NCBI GenBank assembly: GCA_903831485.1
Contig: CAIKXW010000185.1
Location: 1-11,747, forward strand
DNA: 11,747 bases
DNA from: an uncultured Alphaproteobacteria bacterium
Lineage (GTDB): Bacteria; Pseudomonadota; Alphaproteobacteria; Caulobacterales; Hyphomonadaceae
Direction: 5' to 3'
In this document: positions 6,127-11,747 of the stretch, in pieces
How positions within the stretch are numbered: the first letter of the stretch is position 1
Layout of the letters: each line of letters begins with the position of its first letter
The notes under the pieces: model-generated
Database searches by the model: none
What the model saw: only the letters and a program-made list of their open reading frames with translations
What the model was told of the DNA's origin: nothing
Position numbers and translations under genes: made by a program

Positions 6127-6182
6127 CTGTTTTTCTCCCATCCTTACAGATGGGCTGGTCGCCGTTGGGGGCGACTGGCCCG
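6127..6182 (-). promoter_or_regulatory. Structured serC leader with two hairpins and an alternative start-blocking pairing
   Basis: On the minus strand, hairpin 1 is GTCGCC/GGCGAC (6175-6170 with 6163-6158, loop CCCAAC) and hairpin 2 is CCCATC/GATGGG (6154-6149 with 6142-6137, loop TGTAAG). The GGG of the serC Shine-Dalgarno belongs to hairpin 2. An alternative 7-bp helix pairs CATCTGT (6152-6146) with ACAGATG (6130-6124), which includes the start codon, and cannot coexist with hairpin 2. From the predicted promoter the leader is only about 55 nt, so the hairpins fill it. A cis-regulatory 'serC' RNA motif upstream of this gene in Alphaproteobacteria is known to me from memory; I could not align it. 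Confidence 0.62.
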
Positions 6183-6188
6183 GGCAGG

Positions 6189-6217
6189 GATATGCGCCTG
6201 AAAGGGCTTCGCGTCAA
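6189..6217 (-). promoter_or_regulatory. Predicted sigma-70-type promoter of serC
   Basis: TTGACG (6217-6212) is separated by 17 bp from CATATC (6194-6189). The -35 adjoins the stop codon of the upstream transporter gene. The start of transcription would fall near 6182, giving a leader that begins right at the hairpins. The -35 is strong and the -10 is moderate. Confidence 0.55.
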
Positions 6218-7174
6218 TTAACGCGCTGGCCGCGGCCTGCGGTTCGCCACCGCCACGCCCGCAAGGATCAGCGCCAGCGCGCCGACCATCGACCATTGCA
6301 GCTGTTCGCCGAGGAACAGCACGCCCAGCCCCGTCGCCCATAGTGGCGAAAGATACGTGGTGAACGACACGAACACCGGCCCTGCCCGCTGGATCAGCCA
6401 GACATAGACGAACATCGCAAACGCCGTCGGCAGCAGGCCCAGCACGATCATCGCAATCATCGAGTTGAGGCTCGCGGCCTGCGGAAACGGCTCGGCCACG
6501 ATTGCATAGCCGAGCGCAGACACCCCCGCGAGTGCGACGATCCAGAAGCTGGAGATGATGGGCGACACACGGGGCGCCAGCCGCGTGCCAATATTGCCCA
6601 CCGCATAGAGCCACGCGCCGACAATGGCGAGCAGGATGCCGATAAGTCCAGCCGATTGCTCCTTCCCGAACTCCGGAAGCACCAGCACGACCAGCCCGAG
6701 AAAGCCCAACATCACGCCGGCGATCCGTCGCACGCTCAGCCGGTCGCCCGTGAACATGTGCGCGAGGATCACGGTCGCGAACGGCGTCGCGCCATTGCAG
6801 ATCGCCATCACGGCAGATCCGATGCTTTCGGCTGCATGCGCATACAGCACAAACGGCGCAGCCGTCGCCGCAATGCCAATCAGCGCGAACCAGCCAATCG
6901 CCGCCCGCCCTACCCGCGGCGTCGCCTCGGCGCGCGGCTTTCGGCCGAAAACGCCCGTGGCGAGAATCCAGACCCCGAGGAAAGTTGCGCCGCTAAGCAG
7001 GCGTCCGGTGACGAGCCAGGCTGGCGAGATTGTCTCCACGCCGATGCGGATGCCGGCAAAGGTCGATCCCCAGATCACGACAAGAAGCAGCAAGGCCGCC
7101 CAGCTCAACGCATCGCCGCTCAACCGCGGCGCAGCCGTGCGCGATGTTCCTGCCTTGCCCCCCGCCGTTTCCAC
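6218..7174 (-). CDS. EamA/DMT superfamily permease
   Basis: A 318-aa inner-membrane protein of the drug/metabolite transporter superfamily, with two tandem EamA repeats and about ten transmembrane helices. The first repeat starts near residue 23 (ALSWAALLLLVVIWGSTFAG, with the family's typical WGSTF) and ends near 167. The second starts near 177 (GLIGILLAIVGAWLYAVGNI) and ends near 310 with the usual final pattern LSPLWATGLGVLFLGEQL. The C-terminus is short and basic (NRRPRPAR). The start is a GTG at 7174 with AGGAG 6 nt upstream. Members export amino acids, metabolites or toxic compounds; the substrate cannot be read from the sequence. It is co-directional with serC but serC has its own promoter, so any link to serine or cysteine export is only a guess. 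A strong terminator separates it from the csbD-like gene upstream. Confidence 0.9.
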   Translation of the reverse strand: METAGGKAGTSRTAAPRLSGDALSWAALLLLVVIWGSTFAGIRIGVETISPAWLVTGRLLSGATFLGVWILATGVFGRKPRAEATPRVGRAAIGWFALIGIAATAAPFVLYAHAAESIGSAVMAICNGATPFATVILAHMFTGDRLSVRRIAGVMLGFLGLVVLVLPEFGKEQSAGLIGILLAIVGAWLYAVGNIGTRLAPRVSPIISSFWIVALAGVSALGYAIVAEPFPQAASLNSMIAMIVLGLLPTAFAMFVYVWLIQRAGPVFVSFTTYLSPLWATGLGVLFLGEQLQWSMVGALALILAGVAVANRRPRPAR

Positions 7175-7260
7175 GCAGCACTCCTGTGACGGCGCCCTGC
7201 TAGAACGGATTCACCGGCAGGCAAAGCTTCAACCGTGCGACGCGCCGCCTTCCGCGTAAG

Positions 7261-7291
7261 CAGAAACGGCCCGGAGAGTCTCTCCGGGCCG
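7261..7291 (-). terminator. Rho-independent terminator after the csbD-like gene
   Basis: A perfect palindrome with 12-bp arms around one central base (CGGCCCGGAGAG, 7267-7278, with its complement 7280-7291); the real loop will use a few of the inner pairs. On the minus strand it is followed by TTTCTG, a short T-rich tail. It lies 25 nt after the csbD-like stop codon and would end that transcript before the transporter gene. Confidence 0.8.
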
Positions 7292-7315
7292 CCCCTTTAT
7301 TCGCAGGTCGATCGG

Positions 7316-7528
7316 CTAGGCGCCGCGCTTGTCGGCCTCGCGATCGGCGTCCTTGCGGGCGTCTTTCATGTCTTCCTTGATGTTGCCGACCGTCTTCTCG
7401 GTCTTGCCGGCAGCTTCTTTCATGCCGCCTTTGATCACGTGCTTCGGCGAATCGACAGCCTTGCCGAATTCCTTCTGCACCTTGCCAGCAGCTTCTTTCG
7501 CGCCACCGTTGATTTGTTCCTTGCTCAT
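7316..7528 (-). CDS. CsbD family stress protein
   Basis: A 70-aa, highly charged, Lys/Glu/Asp/Ala-rich soluble protein of the CsbD family. The family signature is seen as MSKEQINGGAKEAAGKVQKEFG at the N-terminus and again as IKGGMKEAAGKTEKTVGNIKED (32-53), so the protein carries two copies of a G-x-KEAAGK unit. No cysteine, aromatic cluster or membrane segment is present; it is expected to be helical or partly disordered. CsbD-like proteins are widespread general-stress proteins with no settled biochemical function. The ATG at 7528 has AAAGGA about 8 nt upstream. An EcfG-type promoter (7561-7586) lies at a suitable distance and a strong terminator follows, so it forms a one-gene stress-induced unit. 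It lies downstream of the GMC oxidoreductase on the same strand. Confidence 0.93.
   Translation of the reverse strand: MSKEQINGGAKEAAGKVQKEFGKAVDSPKHVIKGGMKEAAGKTEKTVGNIKEDMKDARKDADREADKRGA
7403..7513. repeat. Internal direct repeat within the csbD-like gene
   Basis: Two 33-bp units (7403-7435 and 7481-7513), offset by 78 bp (26 codons), match at 28 of 33 positions by my count. They encode IKGGMKEAAGK and INGGAKEAAGK. The gene probably arose by duplication of one KEAAGK unit, or the two copies are kept similar by codon choice. Confidence 0.75.
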
Positions 7529-7560
7529 CCGGACGTCCTTTTCTGAGGTTCGCCAGACAA

Positions 7561-7586
7561 AACGTGTCGATGGCCGCTACGGTTCC
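7561..7586 (-). promoter_or_regulatory. EcfG (general stress sigma factor) type promoter for the csbD-like gene
   Basis: On the minus strand GGAAC (7586-7582), a 17-bp spacer, then CGTT (7564-7561). This fits the GGAAC-N16-17-CGTT consensus known for alphaproteobacterial EcfG/SigT promoters exactly. Transcription would start about 25 nt before the csbD-like ATG, leaving room for its ribosome-binding site. The -35 lies inside the 3' end of the GMC gene. Confidence 0.75.
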
Positions 7587-9193
7587 GCCCGCTCCCGCGC
7601 ATCTCGCAGCAGCATGTCCGCGCCCTTTTCCGCGATCATGAGCGTGGGCGAGTTGGTATTGCCCGAAACGATCCGCGGCATCACCGACGCATCGATCACG
7701 CGCAGCTTGCCAACACCCCGCACACGCAAGCGTTGATCGACAACCGACAGTGCATCGCCCTCAGCGCCCATCTTCGCCGTACCGACGGGATGGAAGATCG
7801 TCGTCCCGATGTCGCCCGCCGCCTTCGCCAGCTCTGCATCTGACTGCAACGCCTCGCCCGGCGTGAACTCCTGCGGCGAGAAACGCTTCAGCGGCGCCTG
7901 TTCGACAATGCGCCTCACCAGCCGGATGGATTCCACCGCCGTGATGCGATCGCCCTGCGTCGACAGATAGTTGGGCTGGATCGCCGGCGCAGCGTTCGGA
8001 TCTGCCGAAGCCGCGTGGATCGACCCGCGACTTTCCGGCCGCAGATTGCACACGCTGATCGTGATTGCCGGAAACGCATACATCGGCTCGCCGAATTTCG
8101 GCAGCGCCAGCGGCTGCACGTGAAACTGCACGTTCGGCGTCGCGTGCCGCTCATTCGATTTCGCAAACGCTCCCATCTGCGAAGGCGCCATCGTCATCGG
8201 CCCGCGCCGGCGCAGCGCATAATCCGCCGCCATCAGAGGCCGCCGCAGCAGGTTCGCATACTGCTCGTTCAGCGTCGGTACGCCGCTCACCTTGTAGATC
8301 GGCCGCAGCTGCAGATGGTCCTGCAGGTTTTCCCCCACCCCCGGCAAATGCTGCGCCACCTCGACGCCCAACGCCCTCAGCCGCTCGCCATCGCCGACAC
8401 CCGACAGCTCCAGCAGTTTCGGCGTCTGCACCGCGCCTGCCGCCAGAACCACGCAGCCGTCAGCGAGCGACTCGAACCGCTGCCCGCCGCGCGTCCAGAC
8501 CACGCCCTTCGCCTCGCCCTCGCGAAGGACCACGCGCTCCACCAGCGCGCCCGTTTCCAGCCGCAGATTGGCGCGTAGCAACGCCGGCTTCAGGAAGCCT
8601 CGCGCACTCGACCAGCGCCGCCCCGCCTTCTGGTTCACCTGGAAATAGCCGACGCCCGAATTGTCGCCCGTGTTGAAATCCCCAACCTTCGGAATGCCAG
8701 CCGCCTCCGCCGCATCGGCAAACGCGTCCAGCACTTTCCATCGCATGCGCGGATGCTCGACCCGCCATTCCCCGCCCTGCCCGTGATGATCGCCGCCCGA
8801 GACGTGATCCTCGTGCTTCAGGAAAAGCGGCTTCACATCGTCCCAGCCCCAGCCCGTCAGCCCCAGCTGCCGCCAGCCATCGTAATCCGCGGCCTGTCCG
8901 CGCATGTAGATCATCGCGTTGATCGCAGATGACCCGCCGATCACCTTGCCGCGCGGATAGGCGAGCCTGCGTCCGTTCAGGCCCGGCGCCGCCTCCGTCT
9001 GGAACATCCAGTCCGCGCGCGGATTGCCGATCGCGAACAGGTAGCCGACCGGGATGTGAAACCAGATCCAGTCATCCTTGCCGCCCGCCTCCAGCAGCAA
9101 CACGCGGTTCTTCGGATCCTCTGACAGCCGGTTCGCCAGCAGGCATCCCGCGCTGCCCGCCCCCACGATGATGAAATCGAACCGCTCGCCCAT
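7577..9193 (-). CDS. GMC family oxidoreductase (choline dehydrogenase-like)
   Basis: A 538-aa FAD-dependent alcohol dehydrogenase or oxidase of the glucose-methanol-choline family, cytoplasmic (no signal peptide). Visible: the dinucleotide motif IIVGAGSAG (8-16) ending with Glu35 (VLLLEAGG); GMC signature 1 GKVIGGSSAINAMIYMRG (82-99); signature 2 GAVQTPKLLELSGVG (253-267); and the catalytic region IFHPVGTAKMG with His468 plus VSGNTNSPTLMIAEKGADML with Asn512. The His/Asn pair matches that of choline oxidase. No His is seen at the position used for covalent FAD in choline oxidase, so FAD is probably non-covalent. Substrate is unknown; no betaine genes are nearby, so I do not call it betA. The start at ATG 9193 has no Shine-Dalgarno, and a candidate promoter ends 5 nt before it, so it may be leaderless. 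It is divergent from the serine hydrolase gene. Confidence 0.95.
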   Translation of the reverse strand: MGERFDFIIVGAGSAGCLLANRLSEDPKNRVLLLEAGGKDDWIWFHIPVGYLFAIGNPRADWMFQTEAAPGLNGRRLAYPRGKVIGGSSAINAMIYMRGQAADYDGWRQLGLTGWGWDDVKPLFLKHEDHVSGGDHHGQGGEWRVEHPRMRWKVLDAFADAAEAAGIPKVGDFNTGDNSGVGYFQVNQKAGRRWSSARGFLKPALLRANLRLETGALVERVVLREGEAKGVVWTRGGQRFESLADGCVVLAAGAVQTPKLLELSGVGDGERLRALGVEVAQHLPGVGENLQDHLQLRPIYKVSGVPTLNEQYANLLRRPLMAADYALRRRGPMTMAPSQMGAFAKSNERHATPNVQFHVQPLALPKFGEPMYAFPAITISVCNLRPESRGSIHAASADPNAAPAIQPNYLSTQGDRITAVESIRLVRRIVEQAPLKRFSPQEFTPGEALQSDAELAKAAGDIGTTIFHPVGTAKMGAEGDALSVVDQRLRVRGVGKLRVIDASVMPRIVSGNTNSPTLMIAEKGADMLLRDARERAEP

Positions 9194-9198
9194 GAGGC

Positions 9199-9227
9199 TA
9201 CATCGGCCAGAGGCGGAAAAGTATCAA
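9199..9227 (-). promoter_or_regulatory. Weak candidate promoter of the GMC gene
   Basis: TTGATA (9227-9222), 17 bp, GATGTA (9204-9199). The -10 ends 5 nt before the ATG, which would give a leaderless mRNA and fits the missing Shine-Dalgarno. The match of the -10 is modest. Confidence 0.3.
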
Positions 9228-9307
9228 CTGCGGCCCCTGCCCACAGGTCACGCTTGAACGCATGCGCCGCGCCTGCCATCGTCCCGAAAAACACGTGGGA
9301 GGCTTCG

Positions 9308-10633
9308 ATGAAACTGCGCTCAATGCTGCTGGCCGGGCTCGGCGCCTTCGCTCTGCCCGGCTGCGTCGTCTCCGTCACCGACACTGAACGGCCCGCGGCC
9401 CTCGCCCCGCTCGCTCCCCTCGCCCACGCTCCCATCACCAACGATGCGCCGCACGGCATCTCGCAGTCGCGCCTCGCCGTGCTCGACGCCACGATGAAGC
9501 AATACGTCGCCGACCAGAAGCTCGCCGGCGCCGTCGTGATGATCCACCAGGACGGCCGTGAAGTCTTCTCCGAGGCCTATGGCTGGCGCGACCGCGAGGC
9601 GAACGACCGCATGGAGGAGAACGACATCTTCCGCATCGCCTCGCAGACCAAGGCGCTCACCAGCGTCGCGATCATGATGCTGATGGAGGAAGGCAAGCTC
9701 CTGCTCGAAGACCCCCTCAGCAAGCACCTTCCCGAATGGTCGAAGACCACCGTCGCCGTCGCAAAGGAAAAGGGCGGCTACGATGTCGTTCCCGCCAAGC
9801 GCGCGATCACCATCCGCGACCTGCTCAGTCACGCCGCCGGCATCTCCTACGGCTCAGGCCCGGGCGAGAAGGCCTGGCGCGACGCCGGCGTGTTCGGCTG
9901 GTACTTCGCCGACAGGACCGTTCCCGTCGCCGATGTCGTAAGCCAGATGGCGAAACTCCCCATGGCCGCACAGCCAGGCGAACAGTGGGTCTATGGCTAC
10001 AACACCGACATTCTCGGCGTCGTGGTCGAAAAGCTCTCGGGCCAGTCGCTCGACGCGTTCTTCAAGCAACGCCTGATCGATCCGCTCGGCATGACGGACA
10101 CCAGCTTCTGCCTGCCGCCAGAAAAGGCGGAGCGCCTCGCTGTCGTCTATTCAGCGAAGGACGGCAAATCGGAGCGCGCCCCCAATCCGGGAAGCTGGCA
10201 GGGCTCGGGCCATATCGGCCAGGGCCATTATCTGGGCGGCCCATGCAAGGCCTTTGCCGGCGGCGCCGGACTTCTGTCCACCGCGCGCGACTATTCGCGC
10301 TTCCTCGAAATGCTCCGCCAGGGTGGCGCGTTCGAAGGTAAGCGCTATCTCTCGCGCAAGAGCGTCGAACAGATGAGCCAGGACGCGCTGGTGACCGCAA
10401 CCTTCCAGCCCGGCCAGGGCTTCGGCCTCGGCTTCCGCATCACGGAAGATCCGGGCGCGATGGGCAATCTCGGCTCCAAGGGCGATTATGGCTGGGGCGG
10501 CGCCTATCACTCGACCTACTGGATCGACCCCGCCGAGGGCCTTACCGTCACCTTCATGACGCAGCTGATCCCCGCAGGCGGCCTCGACACGCAGGCCAAG
10601 TTGCGAGCGCTGATCTACGCGGCGGTTGAATAG
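9308..10633 (+). CDS. Lipoprotein serine hydrolase, class C beta-lactamase/S12 family
   Basis: A 441-aa exported enzyme with the beta-lactamase/transpeptidase fold. The N-terminus is a lipoprotein signal (MKLRSMLLAGLGAFALPGC) with lipobox LPGC and lipidated Cys19; the +2 residue is Val, not Asp, so outer-membrane sorting is likely. An Ala/Pro linker follows (29-45). The nucleophile motif is S112-Q-T-K115 in FRIASQTKALTSV. The second motif is WVYGYNTDILG, with Tyr229 as the probable base (Y-G-Y). The third-motif region is YGWGGAYHSTYWIDP (394-408), with HST in place of the KTG triad. These features fit EstB-like esterases and related hydrolases more than true beta-lactamases; the substrate is unknown. 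The ATG at 9308 is chosen over the upstream TTG at 9254 because GGGAGG lies about 6 nt before it and the lipoprotein signal begins there. A weak TTGAAC-N17-CATCGT promoter may lie at 9254-9282. Its 3' end faces the next gene 22 bp away. Confidence 0.93.
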   Translation: MKLRSMLLAGLGAFALPGCVVSVTDTERPAALAPLAPLAHAPITNDAPHGISQSRLAVLDATMKQYVADQKLAGAVVMIHQDGREVFSEAYGWRDREANDRMEENDIFRIASQTKALTSVAIMMLMEEGKLLLEDPLSKHLPEWSKTTVAVAKEKGGYDVVPAKRAITIRDLLSHAAGISYGSGPGEKAWRDAGVFGWYFADRTVPVADVVSQMAKLPMAAQPGEQWVYGYNTDILGVVVEKLSGQSLDAFFKQRLIDPLGMTDTSFCLPPEKAERLAVVYSAKDGKSERAPNPGSWQGSGHIGQGHYLGGPCKAFAGGAGLLSTARDYSRFLEMLRQGGAFEGKRYLSRKSVEQMSQDALVTATFQPGQGFGLGFRITEDPGAMGNLGSKGDYGWGGAYHSTYWIDPAEGLTVTFMTQLIPAGGLDTQAKLRALIYAAVE

Positions 10634-10655
10634 GGATAACCGTCGCCGCGCGTGC

Positions 10656-11261
10656 TCACTTCGCCCGCGAATACGTGAATGTCCCGCACAGCGCCGTCTC
10701 GGCCAGAGGCGGCCACTGATCGCCATTGAACGCTGCGATCGTGATGTCCTCCGCGTCCGCGCCAACCTTCGTGTAGGTCGCAAGAAAGCGCGTCTTGTCG
10801 CAGAAGCCGCCATTCACCGACCCCGGCGGCACGATCTCGTCATCGACGGAATACATCGCGATCTCTTCCGGCTTCACGGGCTGTCCGTCAGCCGAAAAGA
10901 ACAGCGGCGTGAAATCGAACGCCGGCGTTCCCTGCATCGCGCCGCCCGGCATGGACGTGGTGTCGAGGATGTATCCATTGCCGAACTGGAAGACCGCGCC
11001 TTCGGGCAGGTTCACCGATTTCTGCGGCGTCGGCGTCAGCGTCAGCACGCCGGGCGTGAAGCTCATCGCCGTCTTCGACATCGCCTCATATTCGCGCGGC
11101 GGTCCGACGGGCGCGGGCGTGAACACCGCTTCGGGATCGTCCTGCCCCATCTCCTCGGCCGTCGGCTCGGCTGGCGCAGGCGCAGGCTCGGACGCCGGTT
11201 GGCAAGCGGCAAGAATCACCGCCGCAACGGCCGCCGCCAGGAATGTCGCCGCAATCCGCAT
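10656..11261 (-). CDS. Uncharacterised lipoprotein
   Basis: A 201-aa protein of no family I recognise. The N-terminus MRIAATFLAAAVAAVILAAC is a lipoprotein signal with lipobox LAAC and lipidated Cys20; the +2 residue is Gln, which suggests the outer membrane. A Pro/Ala/Glu-rich flexible tether follows (about 21-56), then a globular domain from about 58 with many beta-type stretches (GVLTLTPT, GAVFQFGNGYILDT). Only two cysteines are left in the mature domain, Cys154 (GGFCDKTRFL) and Cys192 (ALCGTFTYS), and they could form a disulfide in the periplasm. The last 50 residues (TKVGADAEDITIAAFNGDQW onward) read like a strand-rich cap. GGAGA is 7 nt before the ATG. It starts 21 nt after the small secreted protein gene, so the two are probably one transcript and may act together in the envelope. 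It is convergent with the serine hydrolase gene. Confidence 0.85.
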   Translation of the reverse strand: MRIAATFLAAAVAAVILAACQPASEPAPAPAEPTAEEMGQDDPEAVFTPAPVGPPREYEAMSKTAMSFTPGVLTLTPTPQKSVNLPEGAVFQFGNGYILDTTSMPGGAMQGTPAFDFTPLFFSADGQPVKPEEIAMYSVDDEIVPPGSVNGGFCDKTRFLATYTKVGADAEDITIAAFNGDQWPPLAETALCGTFTYSRAK

Positions 11262-11282
11262 CTGGTTTCTCCGCTGCGCCCG

Positions 11283-11606
11283 TCAGCCGCCAGCGGGCGG
11301 CGCGGACCTGATCTCGAATGGCTCGCACTCATCCGAGATGACCGCAAGATCGGCACTCTCGCGCGTCGAGAATTTCGCCGCTTCGACCTTGGCCTTCGCA
11401 GCATCGACACCCGACAGCAGCCACGCATCGCGCGCAGCCTCGACCAGCGGATCCGGCTTGCGCTCCGATTGCGCCAGCCGCAGCCCGGCGCACTTCACAG
11501 CGTTCGCCGGAGAGACGTCATCCTCGATCGCCACGCGAGGCGGGCCCTGCGCAAAGGCGGCGCCGGCAAGGCCAAGCACGATGATGAACGGCGCAACAGG
11601 ACGCAT
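11283..11606 (-). CDS. Small secreted protein, unknown function
   Basis: A 107-aa protein with a clear Sec signal peptide (MRPVAPFIIVLGLAGAAFA, predicted cleavage before Gln20). The mature part of about 88 residues is mostly helical (LVEAARDAWLLSGVDAAKAKVEAAKF, 54-79) and has two cysteines, Cys39 (AVKCAGLRLAQ) and Cys94 (SDECEPFEI), which could pair. The start at ATG 11606 has GAGG 6 nt upstream. No domain is recognised and no catalytic motif is seen. It lies just upstream of, and on the same strand as, the uncharacterised lipoprotein; both are exported and each mature protein has one potential disulfide. Function cannot be assigned. Confidence 0.8.
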   Translation of the reverse strand: MRPVAPFIIVLGLAGAAFAQGPPRVAIEDDVSPANAVKCAGLRLAQSERKPDPLVEAARDAWLLSGVDAAKAKVEAAKFSTRESADLAVISDECEPFEIRSAPPAGG

Positions 11607-11675
11607 CTGAAACCTCGACCTCTCCCAGAATCTACCGCACCATGGCGGCAGATTGAAGGCCGGATCGCGGCCGCC

Positions 11676-11747
11676 CTACCGCGTCAGCCCCAGCGACCGG
11701 GCCATCACGTGATAGATCTCGTTCTGCTCCATCACGCCCGAGAACAG
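11676..11747 (-). CDS. Probable alkaline phosphatase, C-terminal 23 residues only
   Basis: Only the last 23 codons are in the window, ending at TAG (11678-11676). The peptide LFSGVMEQNEIYHVMARSLGL plus TR is close in pattern to the end of PhoA-type alkaline phosphatases, where E. coli has a DQTDLFYTMKAALGL tail: the (E/D)Q-x-(E/D)-(I/L)-(Y/F)-x2-M-x3-LGL pattern is shared. This would be an exported phosphomonoesterase. The call rests on a short tail, so it is moderate. Its stop is 69 nt from the start of the small secreted protein gene. Confidence 0.55.
   Translation of the reverse strand: MFSGVMEQNEIYHVMARSLGLTR

Noticed and set aside
6127..6141. Alternative serC start at 6141
   Set aside because: AAGG touches that ATG with no spacing; GGGAGA at 7 nt favours 6126, and the five added residues are not part of the conserved domain.
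7577..9193. Naming the GMC gene betA (choline dehydrogenase)
   Set aside because: No betaine aldehyde dehydrogenase, BetI or choline transporter gene is nearby, and GMC members with these same motifs act on many alcohols.
10634..10655. Bidirectional terminator between the convergent serine hydrolase and lipoprotein genes
   Set aside because: Only 22 bp are available and no inverted repeat with a T-tail is visible.
11644..11675. Hairpin after the probable phosphatase stop (GGCGGC/GCCGCC, or the inner GGCCG/CGGCC) as a terminator
   Set aside because: The two pairings are short and compete, and no T-run follows on the minus strand.

Overview
The window looks like a chromosomal segment of a high-GC alphaproteobacterium, probably from the Hyphomonadaceae/Caulobacterales side. 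The reasons are a serC of the Methanosarcina/alphaproteobacterial type, a GGAAC-N17-CGTT (EcfG-type) stress promoter, and a dispersed palindromic repeat of a kind common in alphaproteobacterial intergenic DNA. Species assignment is not possible from the sequence alone. Most genes lie on the minus strand. No tRNA, rRNA, insertion sequence, CRISPR array or phage gene is visible.

Left end (1-1313): the N-terminal part of a MerR/TipA-type regulator runs off the left edge behind its own MerR-style promoter (19-bp spacer, perfect dyad). Divergent from it is an uncharacterised 264-aa protein that I do not recognise.

Centre (1304-6217): a long minus-strand block, in transcription order serC, a MazG-like nucleotide pyrophosphohydrolase, an AAC(6')/RimJ-like acetyltransferase, serA, an exported caspase-like peptidase and a SnoaL/NTF2-fold protein. 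serC and serA give two steps of serine synthesis. serC has its own promoter and a short leader with two hairpins that could switch access to the start codon. A 104-bp head-to-head palindromic element separates serC from mazG. A 10-bp GC hairpin touches the caspase start codon, at the border between the serine genes and the caspase pair. The caspase-like protein is the most unusual item: its p10-like segment precedes the p20 domain and the protein ends just after the catalytic Cys motif, so it looks circularly permuted.

Right part (6218-11747): an EamA/DMT exporter, a CsbD-like stress protein with its own EcfG-type promoter and a strong terminator, and a GMC (choline dehydrogenase-like) oxidoreductase. 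Divergent from the GMC gene is a lipoprotein serine hydrolase of the class C beta-lactamase/S12 fold. Then come a two-gene cassette of an unknown lipoprotein and a small secreted protein, and the last codons of a probable PhoA-type alkaline phosphatase entering from the right edge.
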